DNA of 64,000 nucleotides, from contig NZ_CP162010.1 of NCBI RefSeq assembly GCF_041734645.1, positions 1,240,001 to 1,304,000 of the forward strand, written 5' to 3'. Made by a program: the position numbers and the translations under genes. Position 1 is the stretch's first letter. The number at the start of each line of letters is the position of its first letter. The notes beneath the pieces are model-generated. The model worked only from the letters and a program-made list of their open reading frames with translations. It was not told the origin of the DNA and made no database searches. The DNA comes from Rodentibacter sp901420285 (GTDB taxonomy: Bacteria > Pseudomonadota > Gammaproteobacteria > Enterobacterales > Pasteurellaceae). Positions 43,265-50,770 of this stretch are shown here, in pieces.

Positions 43265-44617
43265 ATGTCTCATCTTTCTGTCGCCAAATTCGGCGGGACT
43301 TCGGTAGCCAATTACGCAGCGATGACGGCTTGCGCAAAAATTATCATTGCCGATCCCAATACTCGTGTCGTCGTGCTTTCAGCTTCTGCCGGCGTAACCA
43401 ATCTTTTAGTCGCGTTAGCCAACGGTGTGGAGCCGGAAGAACGCCGTCAATTAGTCGGCGAAGTACGTCAAATTCAAGAAAATATTTTAACCGAACTGAA
43501 AGACGACAGCCGTGTACGTCCAATCATTGAAAAATATCTCGAAAATATCGAATACCTTTCTGAAGCTGCCAGCCTCGCCACATCGCCCGCGCTTACCGAC
43601 GAACTCATCAGCCACGGCGAAATGATGTCCACCCAAATTTTTATCGAAATATTACGCGAACAAAATGCCACCGGAACTTGGGTCGATGTGCGTACTATCG
43701 TTGCAACAAATAGTCATTTCGGCAAAGCGGTGCCAAATGACGAACAAACCCAAGCCAACAGTGACAGCATATTAAAACCATTAATTGATCGCGGTGAATT
43801 GGTTATCACGCAAGGTTTTATCGGCCGTGAACCGAGCGGTAAAACGACGACATTAGGCCGCGGCGGTAGCGATTATTCTGCGGCATTATTGGCGGAGGTG
43901 TTAAATGCCAAAGATGTACTGATTTGGACCGATGTAGCAGGCATTTACACCACCGATCCTCGCATTGTTCCAAGCGCTCAACGCATCGATACCATGAGTT
44001 TCGCAGAAGCGGCCGAAATGGCGACTTTCGGTGCAAAAGTATTACATCCAGCAACACTTCTTCCTGCAGTTCGCAGCAATATTCCGGTTTATGTAGGCTC
44101 CAGCAAAGCGCCACAAGATGGTGGCACTTGGGTCACGCGCGATCCACAACCGCGTCCAACATTCCGAGCAATCGCGTTACGTCGCGACCAAACCTTATTA
44201 ACGCTTTCAAGCTTAAGCATGCTTCACGCGCAAGGTTTCTTGGCGAATGTGTTTAGTATTTTAGCGAAACACAAAATCTCCGTGGACACCATCACCACTT
44301 CCGAAGTGAGCATCGCTTTAACTCTGGATAAAACCGGTTCCGCTTCATCCGGCGCGGAATTACTTTCTTCGGCGTTATTGGAAGAGTTACGCGAATATTG
44401 CACGGTTAAAGTGGATACGGGCTTATCTCTGGTGGCACTTATCGGCAATGACTTACACATCGCAACAGGTGTAGCAAAACGCATTTTTGATACGCTCGAG
44501 CCTTACAATGTGCGTATGATCAGCTACGGCGCAAGCACTAATAATCTTTGTATGTTAGTTCAAAGCGAGCATGCCGATGAAACAGTTCGTTCGTTACACA
44601 AATCATTATTTGAGTAA
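43265..44617 (+). CDS. lysC: Lysine-sensitive aspartokinase III LysC
   Basis: A kinase that phosphorylates aspartate at the entry to lysine, threonine and methionine synthesis. It has 450 residues. The kinase domain starts KFGGTSVANY and contains TLGRGGSDYSAALLAEVL and WTDVAGIYTTDPR. Two ACT domains make up the C-terminal third (from about residue 310) and bind lysine for feedback control. There is no homoserine dehydrogenase fusion, so it is the monofunctional form. AGAGGAAAAATT precedes the ATG. Confidence 0.95.
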   Translation: MSHLSVAKFGGTSVANYAAMTACAKIIIADPNTRVVVLSASAGVTNLLVALANGVEPEERRQLVGEVRQIQENILTELKDDSRVRPIIEKYLENIEYLSEAASLATSPALTDELISHGEMMSTQIFIEILREQNATGTWVDVRTIVATNSHFGKAVPNDEQTQANSDSILKPLIDRGELVITQGFIGREPSGKTTTLGRGGSDYSAALLAEVLNAKDVLIWTDVAGIYTTDPRIVPSAQRIDTMSFAEAAEMATFGAKVLHPATLLPAVRSNIPVYVGSSKAPQDGGTWVTRDPQPRPTFRAIALRRDQTLLTLSSLSMLHAQGFLANVFSILAKHKISVDTITTSEVSIALTLDKTGSASSGAELLSSALLEELREYCTVKVDTGLSLVALIGNDLHIATGVAKRIFDTLEPYNVRMISYGASTNNLCMLVQSEHADETVRSLHKSLFE

Positions 44618-44633
44618 TTTCCTTTAAAACCAT

Positions 44634-44665
44634 AAAAGTACGGTGAAACATAGCCGTACTTTTTT
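44634..44665 (+). terminator. lysC terminator
   Basis: AAAAGTACGG (44634-44643) pairs with CCGTACTTTT (44654-44663) and a T run follows. The arms are an uptake-signal pair altered at one base (AAGTACGGT in place of AAGTGCGGT). Confidence 0.8.
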
Positions 44666-44753
44666 CTTTTATGTCATTGAGATCAAAGCCGAAAAAGAGT
44701 AAAGTACTCGGCTGTTCATTCAAGCTAATTAACCGAATTTTAAGGCGGAAATT

Positions 44754-46052
44754 ATGGGAAAAAGTGTTGTTATCTTAGGCGCTCAATGGGGCGATGAAGG
44801 TAAAGGCAAAATCGTCGATCTACTGACGGATCGCGTAAAATATGTAGTACGTTACCAAGGCGGCCATAACGCCGGACATACCCTTATCATCAATGGCGAA
44901 AAAACTGTTCTACGTTTAATTCCGTCCGGTATGTTACACCCAAATGTCACCTGCTTAATTGGTAACGGCGTGGTACTTTCGCCCGAAGCCTTACTAAAAG
45001 AAATCGGTGAACTTGAAAGCCGCGGTATTAACGTGCGCGATCGTTTATTGATTTCCGAAGCTTGCCCGTTAATCTTGCCTTACCACGTGGCGATGGATCA
45101 CGCGCGCGAGACCGCATTGGGCAAAAAAGCCATCGGTACCACCGGTCGCGGTATCGGCCCGGCTTATGAAGATAAAGTGGCGCGTCGCGGTTTACGAGTG
45201 GGCGATTTATTCGATAAAGCGTTCTTTGCCGAAAAACTTAAAAACATCCTTGAATACTATAATTTCCAATTAGTAAATTATTACAAAGCAGAACCGGTGG
45301 ATTATCAAAAAACCTTAGATGATGTTATGGCAATTGCCGACGTTATCACCGGTATGGTCGCCGACATCACAACGCTCCTTGATACCGCACGAAAAAACGG
45401 TGACAACATTTTATTTGAGGGCGCACAAGGCACCATGTTAGACATCGACCATGGTACTTACCCATATGTAACCAGTTCCAACACCACCGCCGGCGGCGTG
45501 GCGACAGGTTCCGGCTTCGGCCCACGGAATTTGGATTATGTGTTGGGAATCATCAAAGCTTATTGTACCCGCGTAGGCGGTGGCCCATTCACAACCGAAT
45601 TATTTGATGAAACAGGTGCGGAAATCGCCCGTAAAGGCAATGAATTCGGTGCGGTAACCGGTCGTCCGCGCCGTTGTGGTTGGTTTGACGCCGTGGCAAT
45701 TCGTCGTGCTATTCAACTGAACTCCATTTCCGGTTTTTGCATGACCAAATTAGACGTGCTAGACGGCTTCGAGGAAGTGAAAATCTGTGTCGCCTACAAA
45801 ATGCCAAATGGCGAAATCCTGGAATACGCACCATTAGCAGCGAAAGACTGGGAGGGCGTAGAACCGATTTATGAAACCTTACCGGGCTGGAAAGAAAACA
45901 CCTTCCGCGTAACTGATGTAAGCAAACTACCACAAAACTGCATTAACTACATCAAACGTATCGAAGAAATTACCGGAGTGCCCGTCGATATTCTTTCAAC
46001 CGGTCCAGACCGTGTAGAAACAATGATTCTACGCGATCCGTTCGCTGCATAA
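44754..46052 (+). CDS. purA: Adenylosuccinate synthetase PurA
   Basis: A GTP-dependent enzyme that joins IMP and aspartate to adenylosuccinate on the way to AMP. It has 432 residues. The GTP-binding N-terminus is GAQWGDEGKGKIVDLL, with GHNAGHT, TTGRGIGPAYEDK, and the C-terminal STGPDRVETMILRDPF. The ATG at 44754 fits exactly. It is alone, ending in an uptake-signal-pair terminator. Confidence 0.97.
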   Translation: MGKSVVILGAQWGDEGKGKIVDLLTDRVKYVVRYQGGHNAGHTLIINGEKTVLRLIPSGMLHPNVTCLIGNGVVLSPEALLKEIGELESRGINVRDRLLISEACPLILPYHVAMDHARETALGKKAIGTTGRGIGPAYEDKVARRGLRVGDLFDKAFFAEKLKNILEYYNFQLVNYYKAEPVDYQKTLDDVMAIADVITGMVADITTLLDTARKNGDNILFEGAQGTMLDIDHGTYPYVTSSNTTAGGVATGSGFGPRNLDYVLGIIKAYCTRVGGGPFTTELFDETGAEIARKGNEFGAVTGRPRRCGWFDAVAIRRAIQLNSISGFCMTKLDVLDGFEEVKICVAYKMPNGEILEYAPLAAKDWEGVEPIYETLPGWKENTFRVTDVSKLPQNCINYIKRIEEITGVPVDILSTGPDRVETMILRDPFAA

Positions 46053-46068
46053 TTTTCCTTCTGTTTTT

Positions 46069-46096
46069 GACCGCACCTAAAGTGCGGTCTTTTTTT
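46069..46096 (+). terminator. purA terminator made of an uptake-signal pair
   Basis: GACCGCAC (46069-46076), loop CTAAA, GTGCGGTC (46082-46089) and a T tract. The right arm is part of an exact uptake signal at 46080. Confidence 0.85.
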
Positions 46097-46113
46097 AGAT
46101 AGTTTTCACAACT

Positions 46114-46788
46114 ATGAATGAACAAGACATCCTCGACTATCTCCAATCTCATCCCGATTTTTTTAGCCGCCACGCTGTCTCACTTAATAAACTTAAATCA
46201 TGCCACACGCACACAGGCACGATTTCCTTGGCGGAAGCGCAACTGAAACAACAACGCAAACAGATTAGCGCTCTTACTGCTCAGTTAGAAAAACTCCACC
46301 AACTCGCCATACAAGAAGCCGATATATTCTTCGCCTTAATACCGTTACAAAAAAAATTATTTCAAGCGCCGGATTTTCAATCAGCACAAAAGAAATTAGA
46401 GCAATGGGCGAAATCTTATGAATTAGACGGTGCGAAAATGCTGCTTTTTACTGACAGCTGGAAAAAACGGGAAAATGTGCCTGAGCAAGGCTGGATTGAT
46501 CGCAATGCGTTTGAAATCATTCGTTTGGAACGCTTAGGCTTGCGCCAGTTTTATTTGGGCGATTTAAGCAATAAAGAAAAAGCACTGATGTTTTTGCCGG
46601 AAGAATTGCCGATTGGCTCCATCGCCTGTTGTTTGCTTGGCACAAAAAATGCGCATAAACCAACCGCGCTTTTACTGTTCCGTTCGCGCGATACACAGCG
46701 TTTTCACAACGGACAGGATGTGTCGTTTCTCAAACATTTGGCAGATATTGTGGAAATTCATTTAACCCGCTGGCTACAAGAAAAATAG
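46114..46788 (+). CDS. DUF484 family protein
   Basis: A 224-residue soluble protein of the DUF484 family (GAF-like C-terminal fold), found near xerC and dapF in other gamma-proteobacteria; the function is not established. The N-terminal motif ILDYLQSHPDFFSRH is diagnostic. A coiled coil follows (QLKQQRKQISALTAQLEKLHQ, about residues 43-65), then a GAF-like domain. The last codon, the stop and the terminator all fall within a 12-mer inverted pair: the TAG stop is the TAG of TAGCACCGC. Here it lies after purA, not next to xerC. Confidence 0.8.
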   Translation: MNEQDILDYLQSHPDFFSRHAVSLNKLKSCHTHTGTISLAEAQLKQQRKQISALTAQLEKLHQLAIQEADIFFALIPLQKKLFQAPDFQSAQKKLEQWAKSYELDGAKMLLFTDSWKKRENVPEQGWIDRNAFEIIRLERLGLRQFYLGDLSNKEKALMFLPEELPIGSIACCLLGTKNAHKPTALLLFRSRDTQRFHNGQDVSFLKHLADIVEIHLTRWLQEK

Positions 46789-46825
46789 CACCGCATTGGA
46801 AGCGGCTCCAATGCGGTGCTATTTT
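46782..46825. repeat. Perfect inverted pair of the 12-mer acting as bidirectional terminator
   Basis: AAAATAGCACCGCATTGGA (46782-46800) and its exact reverse complement (46807-46825) form a 19-bp stem around a 6-base loop. The A run on one side and T run on the other make it a terminator in both directions, serving the DUF484 gene and the convergent metE-like gene. Confidence 0.85.
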
Positions 46826-46848
46826 AAGTGTTCAAATTAAGGCTTTTC

Positions 46849-47994
46849 TTAATTTCCCCAGACTTCTTCTGCAATACCACGGATAAATTCAAGTTTTTTC
46901 CATTGCTGCGCTTCCGTTAAAATATTGCCTTCCTCAGTAGAAGCAAAACCACATTGCGGACTTAGACAAAGCTGGTTGATATCCACATACTGCGTTGCTT
47001 CTTTAATTCGCGCGATGATTTCGTCGCGATTTTCCAGCTCACCGGATTTTGACGTAATCAAACCAAGCACTACTTGTTGATTTTTAATGAAGCGTAACGG
47101 TTTGAAATCACCGGCGCGATCGCTATCGTATTCCAAAAAGAAGCCGTCGACATTGCAACCACCGAACAATGTTTCAGCCACCGGCTCATAACCGCCCGCT
47201 GAGAACCAGGTCGAACGGAAATTGCCACGGCAAATATGCATGGTAATCGCCATATCCGCAGGTTTTTCCGCTACGATTTTATTGATCATATAAACATAAT
47301 CTTGCGCAATTTGAGCGAGGTCCAAACCGCGCTCGGTATAAGCTTTGCGTTTATCTTCCGCACAAAATTCGCCCCAACTGGTGTCGTCCAACTGCAAGTT
47401 ACGACAACCTAAGGCATAGAAAATCTTCATTGCTTTGATATAAGCCGCGGCAATATCATCCAGCAATAATTGATTGTTGTTTTTGTAACGTTCAATCGGT
47501 TGATAATCCGTTTCGCGCACAGTACAAATTAAGTGCAACATGGATGGCGAAGGAATCGTCAATTTTACTTCCGTTCCGGCGGCAATTTTTTGTAGCGAGC
47601 GATAATGTTCTACGAACGGATGATTTTCCGGAAAATCGACTTTATCGACGATTTTCAAGGTTTTCGGACGCACACTGTGATGTTTAAATTGCACCGAGAA
47701 TTTGTCCGCATCCACTTCGTTCACACCGTCTAATGCGGCTAAGAAATCCAAGTGCCAAAAAGTACGACGAAATTCACCGTCAGTGACCGCCGACAAACCG
47801 ACTGCTTTTTGATGTGCCACTAATTTTTCAATCTCCGCATCTTCTGTTCGAGTTAAATCCGCGCAAGAAATTTCACCGCAACCACATTGCTGACGCGCCA
47901 GTTTTAAGTTTTCCGGGCGTAAAAAACTGCCGACAATATCAAAACGATAAGGTGCGCGGTTACGAAGTTTGGCTTGAGGGAAAAGCTTACTCAT
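46849..47994 (-). CDS. MetE-like cobalamin-independent methionine synthase (YxjG/YxjH type)
   Basis: A 381-residue protein corresponding to the C-terminal catalytic half of MetE. Zinc ligands and substrate residues are visible in MHICRGNFRSTW and LCLSPQCGFASTEEG. An aspartate-rich QLDDTSWGEF fits the homocysteine site. The short YxjG-type proteins lack the N-terminal duplicated barrel of MetE and probably use a different methyl donor. Two MetJ boxes lie 72 bases upstream (48066-48081), which supports a methionine role. It is alone on the minus strand. Confidence 0.85.
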   Translation of the reverse strand: MSKLFPQAKLRNRAPYRFDIVGSFLRPENLKLARQQCGCGEISCADLTRTEDAEIEKLVAHQKAVGLSAVTDGEFRRTFWHLDFLAALDGVNEVDADKFSVQFKHHSVRPKTLKIVDKVDFPENHPFVEHYRSLQKIAAGTEVKLTIPSPSMLHLICTVRETDYQPIERYKNNNQLLLDDIAAAYIKAMKIFYALGCRNLQLDDTSWGEFCAEDKRKAYTERGLDLAQIAQDYVYMINKIVAEKPADMAITMHICRGNFRSTWFSAGGYEPVAETLFGGCNVDGFFLEYDSDRAGDFKPLRFIKNQQVVLGLITSKSGELENRDEIIARIKEATQYVDINQLCLSPQCGFASTEEGNILTEAQQWKKLEFIRGIAEEVWGN

Positions 47995-48065
47995 TGTGTT
48001 TTCCTATTGTTCTTTGTTTAAATTACGGAAGAGTCTATCAAAAATCCCTAACTGAAAAAAGATTT

Positions 48066-48081
48066 AGACGTCTAGACGGAT
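48066..48081. promoter_or_regulatory. Tandem MetJ boxes upstream of the MetE-like gene
   Basis: AGACGTCT (48066-48073) followed directly by AGACGGAT (48074-48081), matching the 8-base met box pattern. It is placed like the pair in front of metX. Confidence 0.8.
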
Positions 48082-48178
48082 GTGAATTTTATTTGATATG
48101 TTTATGAAAAGAATTGATAAATAATGAAGTTTAAATCGTTTAAATTTGCTCCATTTAAAAAATAAATTGTAAAATTTT

Positions 48179-48194
48179 TGTGATCAAGCTCTCA
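48179..48194. promoter_or_regulatory. CRP site candidate upstream of fbp
   Basis: TGTGATCAAGCTCTCA agrees with the CRP core TGTGA-N6-TCACA in 9 of 10 defined positions. It is centred about 60 bases before the start expected from the TATAAT at 48234-48239, a usual class I activator position. A gluconeogenic gene under CRP control would make sense. Confidence 0.4.
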
Positions 48195-48274
48195 TTACTG
48201 GAAATTGACTTTCCGAGTAAAAATCAAATCGCATATAATTCGACGGTTATGTATTTAAAAGAAAAAAGAGGAAC

Positions 48275-49279
48275 ATGATGAAAACATTAAGCGAATTTAT
48301 CGTTGAACGCCAAGCGGAATACCCGAATGCCAAAGGGGAATTAAGCGGCATTTTATCATCGATTCGTTTACTCGCGAAAATTATCCACCGCGATATTAAT
48401 AAAGCGGGTTTAACCAATATTTTGGGGCAATCCGGCGTGGAAAACGTGCAAGGCGAAAGTCAGATGAAACTGGATTTGTTCGCTCATAACACCATGAAAG
48501 CAGCATTAATGGCGCGTGAAGAAGTTGCTGGCTTTGCTTCAGAAGAAGAAGAAAGTTTCATTGCATTTGATACCGAACACGGTCGTAATGCCAAATATGT
48601 GATTTTAACCGATCCGCTTGATGGCTCATCCAATATTGATGTGAACGTTTCGGTCGGTACAATATTCTCCATTTATCGCCGCATTTCCCCAATCGGCACA
48701 CCGGTAACGTTGGAAGATTTCCTCCAACCAGGTAATAAACAAGTGGCAGCCGGCTACATTGTTTACGGTTCTTCCACGATGTTAGTTTACACCACCGGCC
48801 ATGGTGTAAACGGTTTTACTTACGATCCGTCTATCGGCACTTTCTGCCTTTCCCATGAAAATATGCAAATGCCAAAAAATGGTCGAATTTATTCCATTAA
48901 CGAAGGGCAATATCTTAAATTCCCGCAAGGCGTAAAAAAATACATTAAATACTGCCAAGAAGAGGACAAAGCAACCAATCGCCCTTATGCTTCGCGCTAC
49001 ATCGGTTCTTTAGTTGCCGACTTCCATCGTAATTTATTAAAAGGTGGTATCTATATTTATCCAAGCGCAACGACTTACCCGAAAGGTAAATTACGTTTGC
49101 TTTATGAAGGTAATCCAATGGCGTTCTTAGCGGAACAAGCAGGTGGTTTGGCGACAGACGGCTATCGCCGTATTTTAGATATTCAACCGAAAGAATTACA
49201 CGAACGTGTGCCGTTATTCATCGGTTCAAAAGAAATGGTCGAAAAAGCACAAGAAATGATGGAAGAATTTAAAGAATAA
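48275..49279 (+). CDS. fbp: Fructose-1,6-bisphosphatase, class I
   Basis: Hydrolyses fructose 1,6-bisphosphate in gluconeogenesis. It has 334 residues. The metal-binding motif DPLDGSSNIDVNVSVGTIF is clear, with the catalytic loop glutamates in ASEEEES and the C-terminal GKLRLLYEGNPMAFLAEQAGG. Two ATG codons in tandem can start it; AGAGGAAC precedes them. AMP-type inhibition residues cannot be judged by eye. It is alone and ends in a strong terminator. Confidence 0.97.
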   Translation: MMKTLSEFIVERQAEYPNAKGELSGILSSIRLLAKIIHRDINKAGLTNILGQSGVENVQGESQMKLDLFAHNTMKAALMAREEVAGFASEEEESFIAFDTEHGRNAKYVILTDPLDGSSNIDVNVSVGTIFSIYRRISPIGTPVTLEDFLQPGNKQVAAGYIVYGSSTMLVYTTGHGVNGFTYDPSIGTFCLSHENMQMPKNGRIYSINEGQYLKFPQGVKKYIKYCQEEDKATNRPYASRYIGSLVADFHRNLLKGGIYIYPSATTYPKGKLRLLYEGNPMAFLAEQAGGLATDGYRRILDIQPKELHERVPLFIGSKEMVEKAQEMMEEFKE

Positions 49280-49286
49280 TAAAACT

Positions 49287-49311
49287 AAGGCGCTGTAAAA
49301 AGCGCCTTTTT
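49287..49311 (+). terminator. fbp terminator
   Basis: AAGGCGCT (49287-49294) and AGCGCCTT (49301-49308) with a short T run. Confidence 0.8.
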
Positions 49312-49360
49312 AATGTTCGTTGCTTACCAGAAGGGCTTCGGCCAAGAGATACATTTGGAT

Positions 49361-49410
49361 CTCAAAATAGCACCGCATTGGAGCCGCTTCCAATGCGGTG
49401 CTATTTTGAG
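49361..49410. repeat. Perfect 22-bp inverted pair of the 12-mer
   Basis: The left arm (49361-49382) and right arm (49389-49410) are exact reverse complements over 22 bases around a 6-base loop (GCCGCT). Each arm holds an exact 12-mer (49369-49380 and 49391-49402). It lies between the fbp terminator and the convergent ycbL gene, with A and T runs, so it can terminate the ycbL transcript. Confidence 0.85.
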
Positions 49411-49458
49411 TAGAGAGCAGCAAGACGCAATAAATGCTTAGTAAACATTGTTTCGTAG

Positions 49459-50085
49459 TTATTTTAAGAAAGGATTGTTCGTCTTTTCATGTTCGATCGT
49501 CGTATAAGGTCCGTGACCCGCGATGATGATCATATCGCCGTTAAGTTTGAATAATTTTTCACGAATCGCGCTAATCAACTGCGTATAATTGCCGCCCGGC
49601 AAATCCGTACGCCCAATACTGCCTTGAAAAAGAACATCGCCGGTAAACGCTGCCTTTTTCTGTTTTTCGATGAAACCAATATGCCCTGGCGTATGTCCGG
49701 GCAAATGCAAAATCTCAAATATGCCGCCACCGGCATGAATTGTTTCACCTTCATGCAGCCAACGATCAGGTAAAAAAGCATGAATCGTTGGCATACCGAA
49801 ACGTTGCGATTGTTCAGGTAAACTGTCAAATAAGAAACGATCTTCTTCTTGTGGTCCCCAAATTTCTACACCGAAATGTTGCTTCACTTGCTCAGCCGCC
49901 CCTACATGATCAAGATGAGCGTGAGTTAATAAAATCGCTTCTAAATTTAAACCCAGTTCTTCAATTCGCCCAATCAGTTTTTCCGCTTCACCGCCCGGGT
50001 CAATAATTGCGGCATTTTTTTCATCATCCCAAATCAAAGAGCAATTTTGTTGAAATGCGGTAACAGGGATAATTTCAATATTCAT
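49459..50085 (-). CDS. ycbL: YcbL, MBL-fold hydrolase of the glyoxalase II type
   Basis: A 208-residue metallo-beta-lactamase fold protein of the YcbL family, a short glyoxalase II without the C-terminal glutathione-binding helices. The metal motif THAHLDHVGA lies near residue 55, with GHTPGHIGF, FTGDVLFQGSIGRTD and the final GHGPYTT. E. coli has ycbL next to mepK (ycbK) and ldtD (ycbB), as here. AGGAAAAT precedes the ATG. Confidence 0.88.
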   Translation of the reverse strand: MNIEIIPVTAFQQNCSLIWDDEKNAAIIDPGGEAEKLIGRIEELGLNLEAILLTHAHLDHVGAAEQVKQHFGVEIWGPQEEDRFLFDSLPEQSQRFGMPTIHAFLPDRWLHEGETIHAGGGIFEILHLPGHTPGHIGFIEKQKKAAFTGDVLFQGSIGRTDLPGGNYTQLISAIREKLFKLNGDMIIIAGHGPYTTIEHEKTNNPFLK

Positions 50086-50103
50086 TTTATTTTCCTCATA
50101 AAC

Positions 50104-50125
50104 AAAAACCGCACCGAAGTGCGGT
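50104..50125 (-). terminator. Terminator after mepK, uptake-signal pair
   Basis: On the minus strand ACCGCAC, loop TTCG, GTGCGGT and T5. It separates mepK from ycbL. It contains an exact uptake signal at 50117. Confidence 0.8.
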
Positions 50126-50139
50126 CAATTTGCAAAATG

Positions 50140-50700
50140 TTACACACCCTGCCAAGTTCGTACCGGGCCGGTATCGACGTGAATAAAATTACTGCGCGGA
50201 TAAAAGCCCACGCCACCATTGTTTAAACCTTCCGCAGTGTGCTTAATCTTAGCAAGCGGCGTACCATCAATGCGAAAATCGATGGCCTGACCTTTTACGT
50301 GAAAACTATTACTTGCTACGCCGCGACTTTGACGATGACGCATGGCATTTGTCGCCGCCGAGCGGTAGCCGCAGATAATTTGAATTTCCGCCGTTTGTAA
50401 GCCGAGGTTGCTTTGAATACGGTAAAATTTCATAAATAAATTTGGATCCATCTGATGCACTTGATTCGTACGCTTATCGCGCATAAAGTAATCTAATTTT
50501 TTCAGCATTGAAGCATTGAAACCGCTGCTTAATGAAAATACACCGCTTAAGCGTTCGCCGGTATTAAGATTGCGAAATGCCAAAATGCGAGGCTTTGGCG
50601 TAGAAACCATGGCTAACACGCTATTCGGCAACATACCGGCGCTCAATACGATGCCGCCAAGAGACAACCACTTACGACGACTTTGATTTATCTTATTCAT
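50140..50700 (-). CDS. mepK: MepK, murein DD-endopeptidase-type M15 protein (YcbK)
   Basis: A periplasmic metal peptidase of the M15/DUF882 family. In E. coli it cuts 3-3 (mDap-mDap) and 4-3 cross-links and so balances LdtD. It has 186 residues. The N-terminus has a twin-arginine signal (SRRKWLSLGG followed by a hydrophobic stretch), so export is by Tat. The active-site motif is HVKGQAIDFRIDG with ligands near the end at FIHVDTG. It lies directly after ldtD on the same strand, making an enzyme pair that makes and cuts the same bonds. Confidence 0.9.
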   Translation of the reverse strand: MNKINQSRRKWLSLGGIVLSAGMLPNSVLAMVSTPKPRILAFRNLNTGERLSGVFSLSSGFNASMLKKLDYFMRDKRTNQVHQMDPNLFMKFYRIQSNLGLQTAEIQIICGYRSAATNAMRHRQSRGVASNSFHVKGQAIDFRIDGTPLAKIKHTAEGLNNGGVGFYPRSNFIHVDTGPVRTWQGV

Positions 50701-50770
50701 TTTTATTCTCGCTTATTTTACTGTTCATTTTTTTGAAATAACGTCACAATATTTATCAATACAACAATAA

